Assembly (NCBI GenBank): GCA_016934745.1
Contig: JAFGSF010000009.1
Location: 1 to 55,121, forward strand
Length of the DNA stretch: 55,121 nt
Direction: 5' to 3'
DNA from: Candidatus Aminicenantota bacterium
GTDB lineage: Bacteria; Acidobacteriota; Aminicenantia; UBA2199
Of this stretch, positions 24,975 to 34,021 are shown one piece after another (position 1 is the first letter of the stretch; every line of letters starts with the position of its first letter). The notes beneath the pieces are model-generated. The model was not told the DNA's origin, searched no databases, and was given only the letters and a program-made list of their open reading frames with translations. The position numbers were made by a program, and so were the translations under genes.

Positions 24975-25877
24975 ATGAAAAGTTCAATGAATGCCAAGCA
25001 TGCCCTGCTGCTTACGGCCTGGGCGGTTATGCTGATCGTTTCCGACCTGCCGGATATGCTGATCACATGGATGGGAGGTCCGGTTCCGTCCTGGATGTTT
25101 TGGGCCAAGGCCGTTTTCCTTGCTGTTTTTTTCGGTTTGACCCGGATAAAAAAGGCCATCCGCCCGCTCGGGCAGTATGTGCTGGCGCTCTTCACCCTCT
25201 TTCTGGCCCTGGGGCTGACCGGCCTGCTGCGCGGCACGGCCTGGTTCCAGGGACGTTTTAACTACCAGGGCGTTTCTTATTGCAAAGGCTTTGCCGCGGT
25301 CATGGTCCTGGATATCCTCGTCGCCCTGGCGGTGATTGCTGTCCTCTGGATAATGAAGGGCGACCGCAAGGCTTTCTTCCTGGCCAAGGGCCGGATGGCC
25401 GCGCCCATCGAGCCGATACGCTGGCTGGGCATCCGCGCCGGGGAGTCATGGAAGACCTTCGGCTGGATCTTTGCCGGGGTTGCGGCCCTGGGGGTCGCCG
25501 TTCCAACCATTAGCGCCATCGCCCCCTCCGGCGCGATCTGGCTGCGCGCCCTGCCGCTCTTTCCGGCCGCCGTGCTCTTCGCCGCGGTCAACGCCTTCAC
25601 CGAGGAGGCCTACTTCCGCTGCAGCATCCTCTCCACCCTGCACGACGTGATCGGCAAAACCCACACCTTGCGGATCACCCTGGTGTTCTTCGGGCTGAGC
25701 CATTGGCTGTATGGTTCGCCCTCCGGCCTCATCGGCTTCGCCATGACCGGCTTCCTGGCCTGGATCATGGGCCGGAGCATGCTCGAAACCAAGGGGATCG
25801 CCTGGCCCTGGATCATCCATTTCGCGCCCGACGTGGTGATCTTCATCTCCTATGCCCTGCTCTTCGTCAAATCGTGA
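24975..25877 (+). CDS. CPBP-family intramembrane glutamic endopeptidase
   Basis: A 300-residue polytopic protein with about eight hydrophobic segments. The CPBP (Abi) motifs are present: EEAYFR (Glu210, Glu211, Arg215), FGLSHWLYG with His243, and WIIHFAPDV with His282. These are the catalytic and structural residues of the Rce1/CPBP membrane protease family, which cleaves prenylated proteins in eukaryotes and handles peptides or regulators in bacteria. GGAG with an A-run precedes the ATG. It is next to a membrane LytTR regulator, its likely controller, and convergent with an ABC transporter operon only 21 bases away. The substrate is unknown. Confidence 0.88.
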   Translation: MKSSMNAKHALLLTAWAVMLIVSDLPDMLITWMGGPVPSWMFWAKAVFLAVFFGLTRIKKAIRPLGQYVLALFTLFLALGLTGLLRGTAWFQGRFNYQGVSYCKGFAAVMVLDILVALAVIAVLWIMKGDRKAFFLAKGRMAAPIEPIRWLGIRAGESWKTFGWIFAGVAALGVAVPTISAIAPSGAIWLRALPLFPAAVLFAAVNAFTEEAYFRCSILSTLHDVIGKTHTLRITLVFFGLSHWLYGSPSGLIGFAMTGFLAWIMGRSMLETKGIAWPWIIHFAPDVVIFISYALLFVKS

Positions 25878-25898
25878 ACGGATTTTTTTAGAAATGTT

Positions 25899-26669
25899 TC
25901 AGGCGTTGTCCGAGAGAATGTATTCCTTGCGCTCGAAGATGAAGACGGCCAGAAACAGGAACAGGGCGCCGGCAGCCAATAGCACCAGGATCGACTCCAG
26001 GGCCGGGGAGGGCTGCAGCTGGAAGATCAGAAAGCCGCCCTGGCTGGCCCCGACCGGCAGCAGCGACTTGATCCAGTGGATGATGGTGAATTTCTGGGTG
26101 ACGCCGGGGAAATACTGCACCACGCTTTCCCAGCCGAAAACAAAAAACAGGCCGATAAGGATCGATTTCTTCATGAAAGTGCCGGCCAGGGTGAACAGGG
26201 CGCTGTAGCAGAAAAGGGCCAGCATGGATGTGCCCAGGAATATGCCCAGCTCTTCCCAGGCTGCGAGCTGGCCCAGCCGGTTTGCCGCGGCCGCCATAAA
26301 GGAAAGCAGAAAGCCGCTGGCCACGATCGTCAGCAGGAGCATGAACGCGGCCAGGTATTTCCCCAGGATGATGGAGCGGCGGGGAACCGGGCAGGTTGTC
26401 AGGTAGACTAGGGTCTTGTTGTCCAATTCCTCGTTGACGATGGTCGTCCCGAAAAAGAGCGCCAGCACCGGGATCAGCAGCTGGAAATACAGCGACAGCA
26501 TGATATGGGAAAAAAAATCGGGAGCACCGCTGGCGTCGATCAGGCGCACGATCACCATCAGCAGCACCGGCACCAGGCTGAGCAGAATGAAAACCCGCGT
26601 GCGCGCCGTTTTGAGCCCCGACTTAAAGAAACTGGAAAAGATCACGGCGATGAGGTTACTATTTTTCAT
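25899..26669 (-). CDS. ABC-2 type transporter permease (set 2)
   Basis: A 256-residue protein with six predicted helices. The second loop contains FFGTTIVNEELDNKTLVYLTTCPVPRRSIILGKY, the ABC-2 permease pattern seen in NosY-type proteins (a conserved Glu and a KTL-P-R-GK block). It is the last gene of a four-gene minus-strand operon, 2 bases after its ATPase. No substrate can be deduced. Confidence 0.85.
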   Translation of the reverse strand: MKNSNLIAVIFSSFFKSGLKTARTRVFILLSLVPVLLMVIVRLIDASGAPDFFSHIMLSLYFQLLIPVLALFFGTTIVNEELDNKTLVYLTTCPVPRRSIILGKYLAAFMLLLTIVASGFLLSFMAAAANRLGQLAAWEELGIFLGTSMLALFCYSALFTLAGTFMKKSILIGLFFVFGWESVVQYFPGVTQKFTIIHWIKSLLPVGASQGGFLIFQLQPSPALESILVLLAAGALFLFLAVFIFERKEYILSDNA

Positions 26670-26671
26670 GG

Positions 26672-27598
26672 CTATTTCCCGATCAGGTAGTCGAATACTG
26701 CCTGCAAATTGTCGTCGGGCGAAGTGATTTCTTCCACCGTCAGCCTGTCTTCCGCGATGAGGTGCATCAGGGCCTTGAAGAAATGGTCGCGCTGATTGGT
26801 CTTGACGGTCAATCCCCGGCCCTGGGTGGTGAATTCAATGCTGAGCACATATTCGTTGCCGATGAGCCTGGCTGCCAGGCGGCGCGGGTCCGGACACAGG
26901 ATGGAAACCTGGTGGGGATGGCTGTCGATCAAACCGCGAATGCGCTGGATGTCGCCCTTGGCAAAGATCTTGCCCTGGTGGATCAAAACGATTTCATTGG
27001 TCATGGCTTCGATTTCAGGCAGGATATGCGACGAGACAATGACCGTCCGTCCCTGTTTCTCGTATTCCTTGATCAGCTGGATGATCTTGATGCGCCACAG
27101 CGGATCAATGCCGCGTAAAGGTTCGTCCAGCATCAGCATCTCGGGCTCGTGGAGAATGCTTGAGGCCAGGCGCAGGCGCTGGCGCATACCGAAGCTGTAG
27201 CCCTTGATGAGCCGATCTTTGCTCTCGACCAAGCCGACCTCGGTCAATGCCTTTTCGCTCATGGCCTCCGCCGCGCAGGGCGCATAGCCGTGCAGGTGGG
27301 CCAGCAGCATGATAAATTGCCAACCGCTCATGTCCATGTAAGCGCTGTCGTATTCGGGACAGAAGCCGATGCGCTGGAACAAGCGATGGTTGCCGAAAAC
27401 ATTTTCTCCAAATATCTGCAGGCTGCCGAGCTTGGGCTTGAGTTGGCCGGCGGCGAGTTTCAAAAATGTCGATTTGCCGGCGCCGTTGGGTCCGAGCAAA
27501 CCGGTGATGCCGGGCTTGATCTCCAGGTTAATGTCGCTGATGCCCAGGATGTTGCCATACCACTTGGACAGTTTTTCGGCTTTAAGTACGATGCTCAT
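26672..27598 (-). CDS. ABC transporter ATP-binding protein (set 2)
   Basis: A 308-residue ATPase with Walker A GPNGAGKST, signature YSFGMRQRL, Walker B MLMLDEP and switch His in VSSHILPE. The signature is a degenerate form (SFGM where LSGGQ is canonical) and the D-loop reads LRGIDP rather than TSGLDP. The C-terminal 90 residues form the small accessory domain of exporter ATPases (NatA/CcmA type). Its start overlaps the end of the upstream permease by 4 bases, so translation is coupled. Confidence 0.9.
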   Translation of the reverse strand: MSIVLKAEKLSKWYGNILGISDINLEIKPGITGLLGPNGAGKSTFLKLAAGQLKPKLGSLQIFGENVFGNHRLFQRIGFCPEYDSAYMDMSGWQFIMLLAHLHGYAPCAAEAMSEKALTEVGLVESKDRLIKGYSFGMRQRLRLASSILHEPEMLMLDEPLRGIDPLWRIKIIQLIKEYEKQGRTVIVSSHILPEIEAMTNEIVLIHQGKIFAKGDIQRIRGLIDSHPHQVSILCPDPRRLAARLIGNEYVLSIEFTTQGRGLTVKTNQRDHFFKALMHLIAEDRLTVEEITSPDDNLQAVFDYLIGK

Positions 27599-28449
27599 GA
27601 GCGGCTCTCCGCTTTTTTAATGCGCCAGCTGAGCAGCCAGACCGCCAGGAGCGAAACGGCGACCGGGGGCAAGAGGGACAGCCAGGCCGGGTAAGAGAAT
27701 TTGGGCTGCAGCCCGAAAAGGAAGCTGCCCATTTGCTCGATGTTGTTTTGCAGCGAAATCATGAAAAAATAGTCGTTTTTAAAGATGGCTTTCAGGATAT
27801 GCGCCAGGTTGTTGGAAAATATGTAGGCCAGGAAAATGGCGATCTGGATGAATTTTGTATTGGCGCTGAGGATCGAAAGGGCCATGGTCATCGAAGCCAG
27901 GAACACGCATTCCAGCAGTGGGAAAAGTAGGATGGCCAGCAGCAGCCTTGGCGATACGGCCAGGCTGCCGGTGAATATCATCTTGAAAAGCAGCAGCAGG
28001 ATTCCCGGAATCAGGGTGAACAGCAACAGGTAGAACAGGATAATGGAAAACTTTCCCAGCAGGTAATCGGCGCGTGAAAGCGGCCGGGCAAAATAAAGGG
28101 AGAAAGCCTTGAACTTTAAATCGCTGGAAATCAAATCGGCGCCGCTGAAGATGCTTAAAATAACCAGCATGAAGGTTAAAAAACCGTTGCTGTAAAATGT
28201 CTTGAAAAGATCGGCGTCGCTTTTCAGCAAACGGACAAGTTCGCTGAGGATTTTAAGTTCCGGCTTGGTGGAAACGTACACGGCGATCAAGAAAACAACG
28301 AAGGTCGAGCCGCTGAAGGAAAAGATCAGCTTGGCGTACTTTTTTTTAAAAATAGTCTTGATGCCGTTCAAAAAAATGGGCAGCCAATTGGCGGCTGAAG
28401 TTTTCAACTCGCCCTGCCAGTGACTGTAGCCTTTTTCTCTAATGTCCAT
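27595..28449 (-). CDS. ABC-2 type transporter permease (set 1)
   Basis: A 284-residue protein with about six helices and a soluble N-terminus of roughly 45 residues (MDIREKGYSHWQGEL). The loop ADLISSDLKFKAFSLYFARPLSRADYLLGK is the ABC-2/NosY pattern. The ATG at 28449 is chosen: it overlaps the ATPase end by 11 bases, as is usual in coupled genes, whereas the ATG at 28467 lies deeper in that gene. Its end overlaps the second ATPase by 4 bases. Confidence 0.85.
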   Translation of the reverse strand: MDIREKGYSHWQGELKTSAANWLPIFLNGIKTIFKKKYAKLIFSFSGSTFVVFLIAVYVSTKPELKILSELVRLLKSDADLFKTFYSNGFLTFMLVILSIFSGADLISSDLKFKAFSLYFARPLSRADYLLGKFSIILFYLLLFTLIPGILLLLFKMIFTGSLAVSPRLLLAILLFPLLECVFLASMTMALSILSANTKFIQIAIFLAYIFSNNLAHILKAIFKNDYFFMISLQNNIEQMGSFLFGLQPKFSYPAWLSLLPPVAVSLLAVWLLSWRIKKAESRS

Positions 28450-29365
28450 TGGATTCCCTGATGACATTCATGAAGGCGTCTTCCAGCGTGGTCTTGCTTT
28501 GCCGGAAATGGCGGATTTGCACGCCGGTTTCAAAGGCGGCTTCAAAAAGGGCCGCCGGAGAAATTTCTCCGGGCAGGAGTATTTTTAACATCGCTTTTTC
28601 ATTCTCTTGCACCTGGCAGCCCAGACTGTTCAGGCGTTCGAAAAACGGTTCCTGCTCGCCGACTGCCTTGATCTCGAAAACGCGAAAATTATCCTTTTTC
28701 AGGGCGGCGATGGATTCTTCGGCCGCGATGCGGCCATTGTTCATGATGACTACCTGCCGGCAGGTGCTTTCAATGTCCGGCAGCAGGTGCGACGAAATGA
28801 TGATGTTCATGCTTTCTTTCTTGGCGATGTCCTGGATGAGTTCCAGCATCTCCTTGCGGCCGGCGGGATCCATGCCCGAAGTCGGTTCGTCGAGCAGCAG
28901 CAGCTTGGGATCGTGGACCAGCGCCTGGGCCAGCTTCAAACGCTGCTTCATGCCGGAGGAATACGTGTCTACCAGGCGGTAGCGGGATTCATCCAGGCCG
29001 ACGTAGTACAGGACATCGTGGGCCCTCTTCATGGCTTCCTGGCGCGGCATGCCGCTCAGTTCGCCCAGATAGGCGGTCAGGGAGACGGCGTCCATGCCCG
29101 GGATGGAACAGTCGCTCTCAGGCATGTAGCCGATGCCACGGCGCAGGGATTTTTGTTTTTCGGCCAGTGCATAGCCCATGATTTCGCCCTTGCCGGCGGT
29201 CGGAGTCAGGAAACCGAGCAACAGTTTCAACAAGGTGGTCTTGCCGGCTCCGTTCGGTCCGAGCAGACCGAAGACTCCGGTCGGCAGGGTGAGGGACAGG
29301 TTGTTGACTGCCTGGACGCGGCCATAGTTAAAACTGATGTTTTCCAGTTGGATGATTTCTTTCAT
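28439..29365 (-). CDS. ABC transporter ATP-binding protein (set 1)
   Basis: A 308-residue ATPase with Walker A GPNGAGKTT, signature YSSGMKQRL, Walker B LLLLDEP, D-loop TSGMDP and switch His in SSHLLPD. It has the same length and overall layout as the ATPase of set 2, so the two sets probably arose by duplication. It is the first gene of the operon; a promoter is at 29393-29421. In Gram-negative bacteria such paired ABC-2 sets may build one heteromeric exporter. The substrate is unknown. Confidence 0.9.
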   Translation of the reverse strand: MKEIIQLENISFNYGRVQAVNNLSLTLPTGVFGLLGPNGAGKTTLLKLLLGFLTPTAGKGEIMGYALAEKQKSLRRGIGYMPESDCSIPGMDAVSLTAYLGELSGMPRQEAMKRAHDVLYYVGLDESRYRLVDTYSSGMKQRLKLAQALVHDPKLLLLDEPTSGMDPAGRKEMLELIQDIAKKESMNIIISSHLLPDIESTCRQVVIMNNGRIAAEESIAALKKDNFRVFEIKAVGEQEPFFERLNSLGCQVQENEKAMLKILLPGEISPAALFEAAFETGVQIRHFRQSKTTLEDAFMNVIRESNGH

Positions 29366-29392
29366 GGTTTCAGGTGCATATACGCAAATCTC

Positions 29393-29421
29393 ATTATAAA
29401 AGTTCTGCGGCCATTTGCCCA
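29393..29421 (-). promoter_or_regulatory. promoter of the double ABC operon
   Basis: Minus strand TGGGCA (29421-29416), 17 bases, perfect TATAAT (29398-29393). Confidence 0.6.
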
Positions 29422-29442
29422 GTTTAATTTATTTTTTATTTA

Positions 29443-29451
29443 TGTTATATT
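29443..29451 (+). promoter_or_regulatory. possible extended -10 promoter of the DUF3352-like lipoprotein
   Basis: TGTTATATT: an extended TGN plus TATATT (29446-29451), with only a poor -35 region (TTAATT at 29424). It is divergent from the ABC promoter. Confidence 0.35.
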
Positions 29452-29494
29452 GGCGGCCAATGGTCACCCATAATAACCATTTAAGGAGAAAATC

Positions 29495-30568
29495 ATGAAC
29501 AGGAAAATGTGGGTTTTAATTTTGGTTTTAGCGACTCTGTCGGTGATGCCGGCCTGCAAGAAAAAAGCGTCCGGGCAGATGGATGCAGAAGCCATGCTGG
29601 CCATGGTGCCGGAAGGCCCGGTCATGCTGATGGCCTTTGATTTCCAGCGTTTCGCCAACTTGAATTTTTTCGACAAGACCCTGAAACAGGACTGGCAGAC
29701 TAATGCCAAAACTGCCAAGGACTTCAAGGACTACTCGGAGTTCGTGCAAAAAACCGGCGTCGACCTGCAGAAGGATGTTTACACGATCGTCGCTGCCCTC
29801 TACGGAGGTTTTGAGAGCGAGAATCCCGAGCTGTTGGCTGTGGTCAATTTGAAATACGACGAGGCCAAACTGCTGGCCGTATTCAAGGAGAAGGGGGTTT
29901 TAAGCGCCGAGGAGCCATATGGCGGCCGCACCCTGTACTCCGTGAAAAACGAGGATGCGAACAAGGATATGCGCCTGGCCTTCCTGAACAAGAGCAGCAT
30001 CCTGTTCGGTTCGCCACTGCCGGTAAAAAATGCGATCGACCTGGCTGCCGATAAAGGCAAGTGCGTGAAGCAAACTGCAACATTGATGAAGTACGTGGAC
30101 AATCTAAACAAGAAGAACATGTTCTGGCTGGCCGTCGGCAACATTCCCGACAAGTTTAAAAATGCTCCCTCCGGAGGCATGATGCCGGTCGATTTGAGCA
30201 AGGCCGAAGCCTTCACCGCTGTTGCTGATTTCAAGAACAAGATCCTTTCCGGAGAGTTGCGCCTGATCTCAAACAATGAAGCGGGCAACAAGCAGGTTGT
30301 CGACATGCTTAACGGATTGAAAGCCCTGGGCGCCATGGGTTCGGAAAAAGAACCCGAATTGGGCCAGTTGCTAAACGGCATTCAATTGAGTTCGAGCGCG
30401 GATTCCATTACATTGACCTTTTCCCTGTCCGAGGAATTGATGGACAAATTGGGCGACAAGGCCAAGGCCAAGACCATGGCGCCCCCGGCAGAACCTGCCA
30501 GTGAGGCTTTCACGGCGGAGCCCACAGCCGAAGTGCCGGAGGCGGAATCCGTGCCGGAAACGAATTAA
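29495..30568 (+). CDS. hypothetical lipoprotein, DUF3352-like
   Basis: A 357-residue protein with a lipoprotein signal ending VMPAC (Cys21). The body has the pattern of substrate-like or stress-related lipoproteins: AMLAMVPEGPVMLMAFDF near the start, then a repeat of alpha/beta units with KNAIDLAADKGK. The last 40 residues are Pro/Ala/Glu-rich, a flexible tail. AAGGAG lies 8 bases before the ATG. The resemblance to DUF3352 rests on general pattern only. No function is assigned. The next gene starts 62 bases downstream and may be co-transcribed. Confidence 0.72.
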   Translation: MNRKMWVLILVLATLSVMPACKKKASGQMDAEAMLAMVPEGPVMLMAFDFQRFANLNFFDKTLKQDWQTNAKTAKDFKDYSEFVQKTGVDLQKDVYTIVAALYGGFESENPELLAVVNLKYDEAKLLAVFKEKGVLSAEEPYGGRTLYSVKNEDANKDMRLAFLNKSSILFGSPLPVKNAIDLAADKGKCVKQTATLMKYVDNLNKKNMFWLAVGNIPDKFKNAPSGGMMPVDLSKAEAFTAVADFKNKILSGELRLISNNEAGNKQVVDMLNGLKALGAMGSEKEPELGQLLNGIQLSSSADSITLTFSLSEELMDKLGDKAKAKTMAPPAEPASEAFTAEPTAEVPEAESVPETN

Positions 30569-30630
30569 GACAAAGCGCATTCCTTGCCAGGTCGTGGGGT
30601 TGCCCCATGGCCTGGCCTGAAGGTGAACCC

Positions 30631-32109
30631 ATGAATTGGCTGATTACGCTGCCCGCGCTTTTCTTTTTACTGCTGCTGGTGATTTTTTTGCTGAGCGGCA
30701 AAAAGCGCAACCAAGGCCTTTTTCGGCACACGTCGCTGCAGTTGCTGCTGCTTTTTTTTCTGAGCACGGCCATTGCCCTGTTCAGCAGCCAATTATTCAG
30801 AAGGGTTTTTTATTCCCAGCGACTGCTTTTCATACTCTGGCTGCTGGTATGGTTTCTGCTGCTGGTTTTCGCTATCAATACTCTGGCCTATTTCATCTTT
30901 GATTTTCTGCTGCTTAAAAAGCAGGGGATCCGCTATCCCAAGCTGGTCAAGGACGTACTGGTTTTCATCCTTTATGTTATCGGCATTCTGCTGATCCTTA
31001 ATTACTACCTGAATATTAAGATTACCGTGCTGCTGGCTTCTTCGGCGGTTTTTACCGTGGTTATCGGCTTTGCCCTGCAGGATATCCTGGGCAACCTGTT
31101 TTCGGGAATCATCCTTAATTTTGAAGATTCATTCAAGCTGAACGACTGGGTGCGCATCAACCAATGGGAAGGACGGGTCGAGCAGTTCGGCTGGCGTTCC
31201 TTTAAAATCAGGACCATCGACCGGGAACTGCTCGTCATCCCAAACCAGTCGGCCTCCAAAGCCGAAGTCCTTATTTATGGGCTTGGGCATCAACCTGTGG
31301 CGCTGAGAATCATGGTTGGAGCCAGCTACCAGGACAGCCCCGACCGGGTGGAAGCGGCCATCCTCAAGGCCCTGGAGTCCATCTCCGAAATTCGCCATGA
31401 GCCGCCGCCGGAAGTGCTGCTGATGGATTTTGCCGATTTCGCACTGAATTATCGGGTCAAGTTCTGGATCGACGATTACGGCCAACACAACATCATTGCC
31501 TCCCAGGTGCGGCGCCGCATTTGGTACGCATTCCGGCGCCAGGGCATTGAGATTCCCTATCCGAAACGCGATGTCTATATGAAGCAGGAAAGGAGCGCCG
31601 AGATTCCGCGCGCGACTCTGGCTGAAGCCCTCCAGCGCAATGATGTGCTGCGGGAGATCGAAGCGGCGAAGTTCCGCGACCTGGTGGCGGATGCGGCATA
31701 CCAGGTTTACGGCGGCGGTGAGACCATCATTTGCGAAGGCGATGACGGCGAGTTCTTTTTCCATGTCTATTCCGGCGTCGTCCAGGTAATCAAGGACGGA
31801 CAGGTGGTCACCCGGCTGCAGGCCGGCGATTTTTTCGGAGAAATTTCACTGGTCACCGGGGAAAAAACCGGCGCCACGGTGGTGGCCGAGCGTGAGAGCG
31901 TCATCATCATGGTCTCCTCGGCGCGCTTCAAGCAAATCATCGGCATGAACGAAGAACTGGCACGGAAGCTTTCGGCCGTAATCACGCGCCGCCAGGCTGA
32001 ATTGAAGCTATTCAGCAAGAAAAGCGCGGCCGCTGAAGCTGAAACCGGCAAAAAAATTTCTGAAAACCTTTTCAAGCGCATCCTCAATTATTTCGCTGTT
32101 AAAAAATAA
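30631..32109 (+). CDS. MscS-type channel with C-terminal cyclic-nucleotide-binding domain
   Basis: A 492-residue protein. Residues 1-150 hold four membrane helices, the last (about 135-165, AVFTVVIGFALQDILGNLFSGIIL) being the MscS pore helix. The MscS beta domain follows (DWVRINQWEGRVEQFGWRSFKI ... VIPN). Residues about 355-470 form a cNMP-binding fold with GDFFGEISLVTGEKTGATV, the phosphate-binding cassette. This domain order matches the bCNG family. In the cassette, the Arg that normally contacts the cyclic phosphate is missing (T in KTGAT). The ATG at 30631 is preferred to one at 30607: GAAGGTGA precedes it and the membrane helix starts at once. Its 3' end is duplicated at 34022-34057. Confidence 0.87.
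   Translation: MNWLITLPALFFLLLLVIFLLSGKKRNQGLFRHTSLQLLLLFFLSTAIALFSSQLFRRVFYSQRLLFILWLLVWFLLLVFAINTLAYFIFDFLLLKKQGIRYPKLVKDVLVFILYVIGILLILNYYLNIKITVLLASSAVFTVVIGFALQDILGNLFSGIILNFEDSFKLNDWVRINQWEGRVEQFGWRSFKIRTIDRELLVIPNQSASKAEVLIYGLGHQPVALRIMVGASYQDSPDRVEAAILKALESISEIRHEPPPEVLLMDFADFALNYRVKFWIDDYGQHNIIASQVRRRIWYAFRRQGIEIPYPKRDVYMKQERSAEIPRATLAEALQRNDVLREIEAAKFRDLVADAAYQVYGGGETIICEGDDGEFFFHVYSGVVQVIKDGQVVTRLQAGDFFGEISLVTGEKTGATVVAERESVIIMVSSARFKQIIGMNEELARKLSAVITRRQAELKLFSKKSAAAEAETGKKISENLFKRILNYFAVKK
32068..32103 (+). repeat. 3' end of the MscS gene, copy 1 of a direct repeat
   Basis: The first 29 bases (32068-32096) are identical to 34022-34050; the match goes on to 32103 with two transitions. 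Copy 1 lies inside the channel gene and encodes LFKRILNYFAVK. Confidence 0.85.
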
Positions 32110-32178
32110 TAAACTCATTCAAACAATTTTTTGCTTTTTTTTAATAATTGTTTATATCCGTTCCGTGAGGAGGTGTTG

Positions 32179-33099
32179 ATGAAAAATAAAATTAATCGAC
32201 GTTCTTTCATTAAAACCGGGGCCTTGTTTGGGGTCACATCGATCATTGCGGCTCCAACCATTCTGGACGCGGCGGGAACTCCCGATGTGGCCGTCGTGCA
32301 AGGCACGGACTCCTTTGCTTCGACGTTGAAAGCAGTGAGGAAAATCGGGGGCATGAAACGGTTCGTCAAAAAAAAATCCAAGGTAGTCGTCCTGGCGAAT
32401 GTCCAACGCAGCAACCCGGGCGCCTATACCCACCCGGACATCGTTCGCGCCGTAATCCGCATGTGCCGGGAGGCGGGTGCAGCCAAAATCCATTTTTTAT
32501 CTTCCCTTCCGGAAACCAATTGGGAGAGCACGGGATTAAAAAAAGTTCTCGGCGAAGAAGAAGCTGAACTGATCATTTTGGGAAATGAAAAGGACCTGTA
32601 TCGCCCGATCGCGGTGGAAAAGGGTGTTGCCTTGAAGGAAGCACGTATCATGCGGGCTTTTTATGACTATGATGTCTTCATCAATATGCCCATCACCAAA
32701 GACCATGCGGGAAATAAATTTACAGGTTCATTGAAAAACCTGATGGGAATAAACTGGCCTATGAATAACCGTACCTTCCATAAACCGAACTGGGCGACGG
32801 ACCCGGACGCGATTCAATATCTGGATCAATGCATCGCCGACCTAAATACCGTGATACGGCCCGACCTTTGTATCGTGGACGCCACAGAAATTATCATTAC
32901 CAATGGTCCTTTTGGACCCGGCGAAATCCTGACTCCCCGCAAAGTCATTGCCGGAACCGATCGGGTGGCGATGGACGCCTATTGCTGCACCTTATGGGGG
33001 CTTGATCCCAAACAGATCCATACCATTGTGCTTGCCCACAAGCACGGTATCGGTGAGATTGATCCAAAAAAGGTCAACATAAAGGAATTCAAAGCCTAA
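32179..33099 (+). CDS. DUF362 protein with Tat-type signal
   Basis: A 306-residue protein. The N-terminus has a twin-arginine motif (KINRRSFIKTGALFG) and an Ala-rich h-region, so it is likely exported folded. The body is a DUF362 domain (KVVVLANVQRSNPGAYTHPDIVRAVIRMCREAGAAKI and DYDVFINMPITKDHAG). DUF362 proteins are unknown in function; many have ferredoxin domains or sit near redox genes, but no cysteine cluster is seen here. GAGGAGG lies a few bases before the ATG. It is followed after 28 bases by the DUF6599 gene, and both lie inside a segment flanked by the repeated mscS 3' end. Confidence 0.85.
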   Translation: MKNKINRRSFIKTGALFGVTSIIAAPTILDAAGTPDVAVVQGTDSFASTLKAVRKIGGMKRFVKKKSKVVVLANVQRSNPGAYTHPDIVRAVIRMCREAGAAKIHFLSSLPETNWESTGLKKVLGEEEAELIILGNEKDLYRPIAVEKGVALKEARIMRAFYDYDVFINMPITKDHAGNKFTGSLKNLMGINWPMNNRTFHKPNWATDPDAIQYLDQCIADLNTVIRPDLCIVDATEIIITNGPFGPGEILTPRKVIAGTDRVAMDAYCCTLWGLDPKQIHTIVLAHKHGIGEIDPKKVNIKEFKA

Positions 33100-33127
33100 T
33101 TGCCGCGAATTCCGAGATGGATGAATC

Positions 33128-34021
33128 ATGACGCTTTGCGCGCGAGTGTTGATTTTATGTTCAGTATGCATTGCCGGCCTGGATGCTGCGGAGATTTACG
33201 GCATCCTTCCCGCTTCGACCGCCGTAACTCCCTGGGCATTATCTGGGCAACCCCAAACCGCGCACGGGGAGGATCTGTATCTCTTGATCAACGGCGGAGC
33301 CGAACTGGTCATCGAATATGGTTTTCAACAAGCCATGCTGGCGGAATACGGTCATCCTGATGGTGGTCGAGTGAATATTGAAATATATGAAATGGATGAC
33401 AGCGAAAGCGCCTATGGCCTTTATTCATTGAAAAAAGGCAGGTTATCCACGCCATGGCCTGTAGGGCAGGAAGGAGCGCTGGATGATTACTACCTGAATG
33501 TCTGGAAAGGTTCCTTTGTAATTACTCTGACCGGTTTGGATCAGCGCAATGAAACCAGAGCCGGGCTCAAGCTTCTGGCCGCTGCCGTCAGCGCAAAAAT
33601 CCCATCGTCAGGGGTACTCCCCGGGTTGCTGGAAAAGCTGGTCCCGTTATTCGTGGAAAAACCGTCCATCGCCTTGATCAAAGGCCCATTGGGAGCAAGC
33701 AACCGGTCCTCTTTTCCGGTTTACCCTTTTTTAGCTCCGGCCACGGGCGTGATCTTGAAATTTCCGGATGGCGAAATGATGATTGTAGAGTGTTCGGCAG
33801 CGAAAAGTGAAGATGAAATTCATAAAAACCTGAGCGCAGCGGTTGCCAGAAGAAAAGATCTTTCTTGGCAAACAAACCGGGACAGTTCGATGATTCTTCA
33901 AGATCGTAGCGGCAAGCTTTTTTCCATGATCTTCAAGCCGCCTATTTTTTATTTCAGTTCAGGCGAAACGGCCCTGAAAAAACTGGATATAATCCGTCGA
34001 GCCCTGGAGGGATCGAATTGA
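33128..34021 (+). CDS. DUF6599-like secreted protein
   Basis: A 297-residue protein with an N-terminal signal peptide (VLILCSVCIAGLDAA; cleavage probably near residue 20). The core has the DUF6599 pattern: DLYLLINGGAELVIEYGFQQ, then VNIEIYEMDDSESAYGLYSLKK and YYLNVWKGSFVITLTG. The family often accompanies DUF362 proteins in Acidobacteriota-like genomes, as here. It probably acts outside the cytoplasm; the task is unknown. The stop at 34019-34021 is directly followed by the repeated 3' end of the mscS gene. Confidence 0.78.
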   Translation: MTLCARVLILCSVCIAGLDAAEIYGILPASTAVTPWALSGQPQTAHGEDLYLLINGGAELVIEYGFQQAMLAEYGHPDGGRVNIEIYEMDDSESAYGLYSLKKGRLSTPWPVGQEGALDDYYLNVWKGSFVITLTGLDQRNETRAGLKLLAAAVSAKIPSSGVLPGLLEKLVPLFVEKPSIALIKGPLGASNRSSFPVYPFLAPATGVILKFPDGEMMIVECSAAKSEDEIHKNLSAAVARRKDLSWQTNRDSSMILQDRSGKLFSMIFKPPIFYFSSGETALKKLDIIRRALEGSN

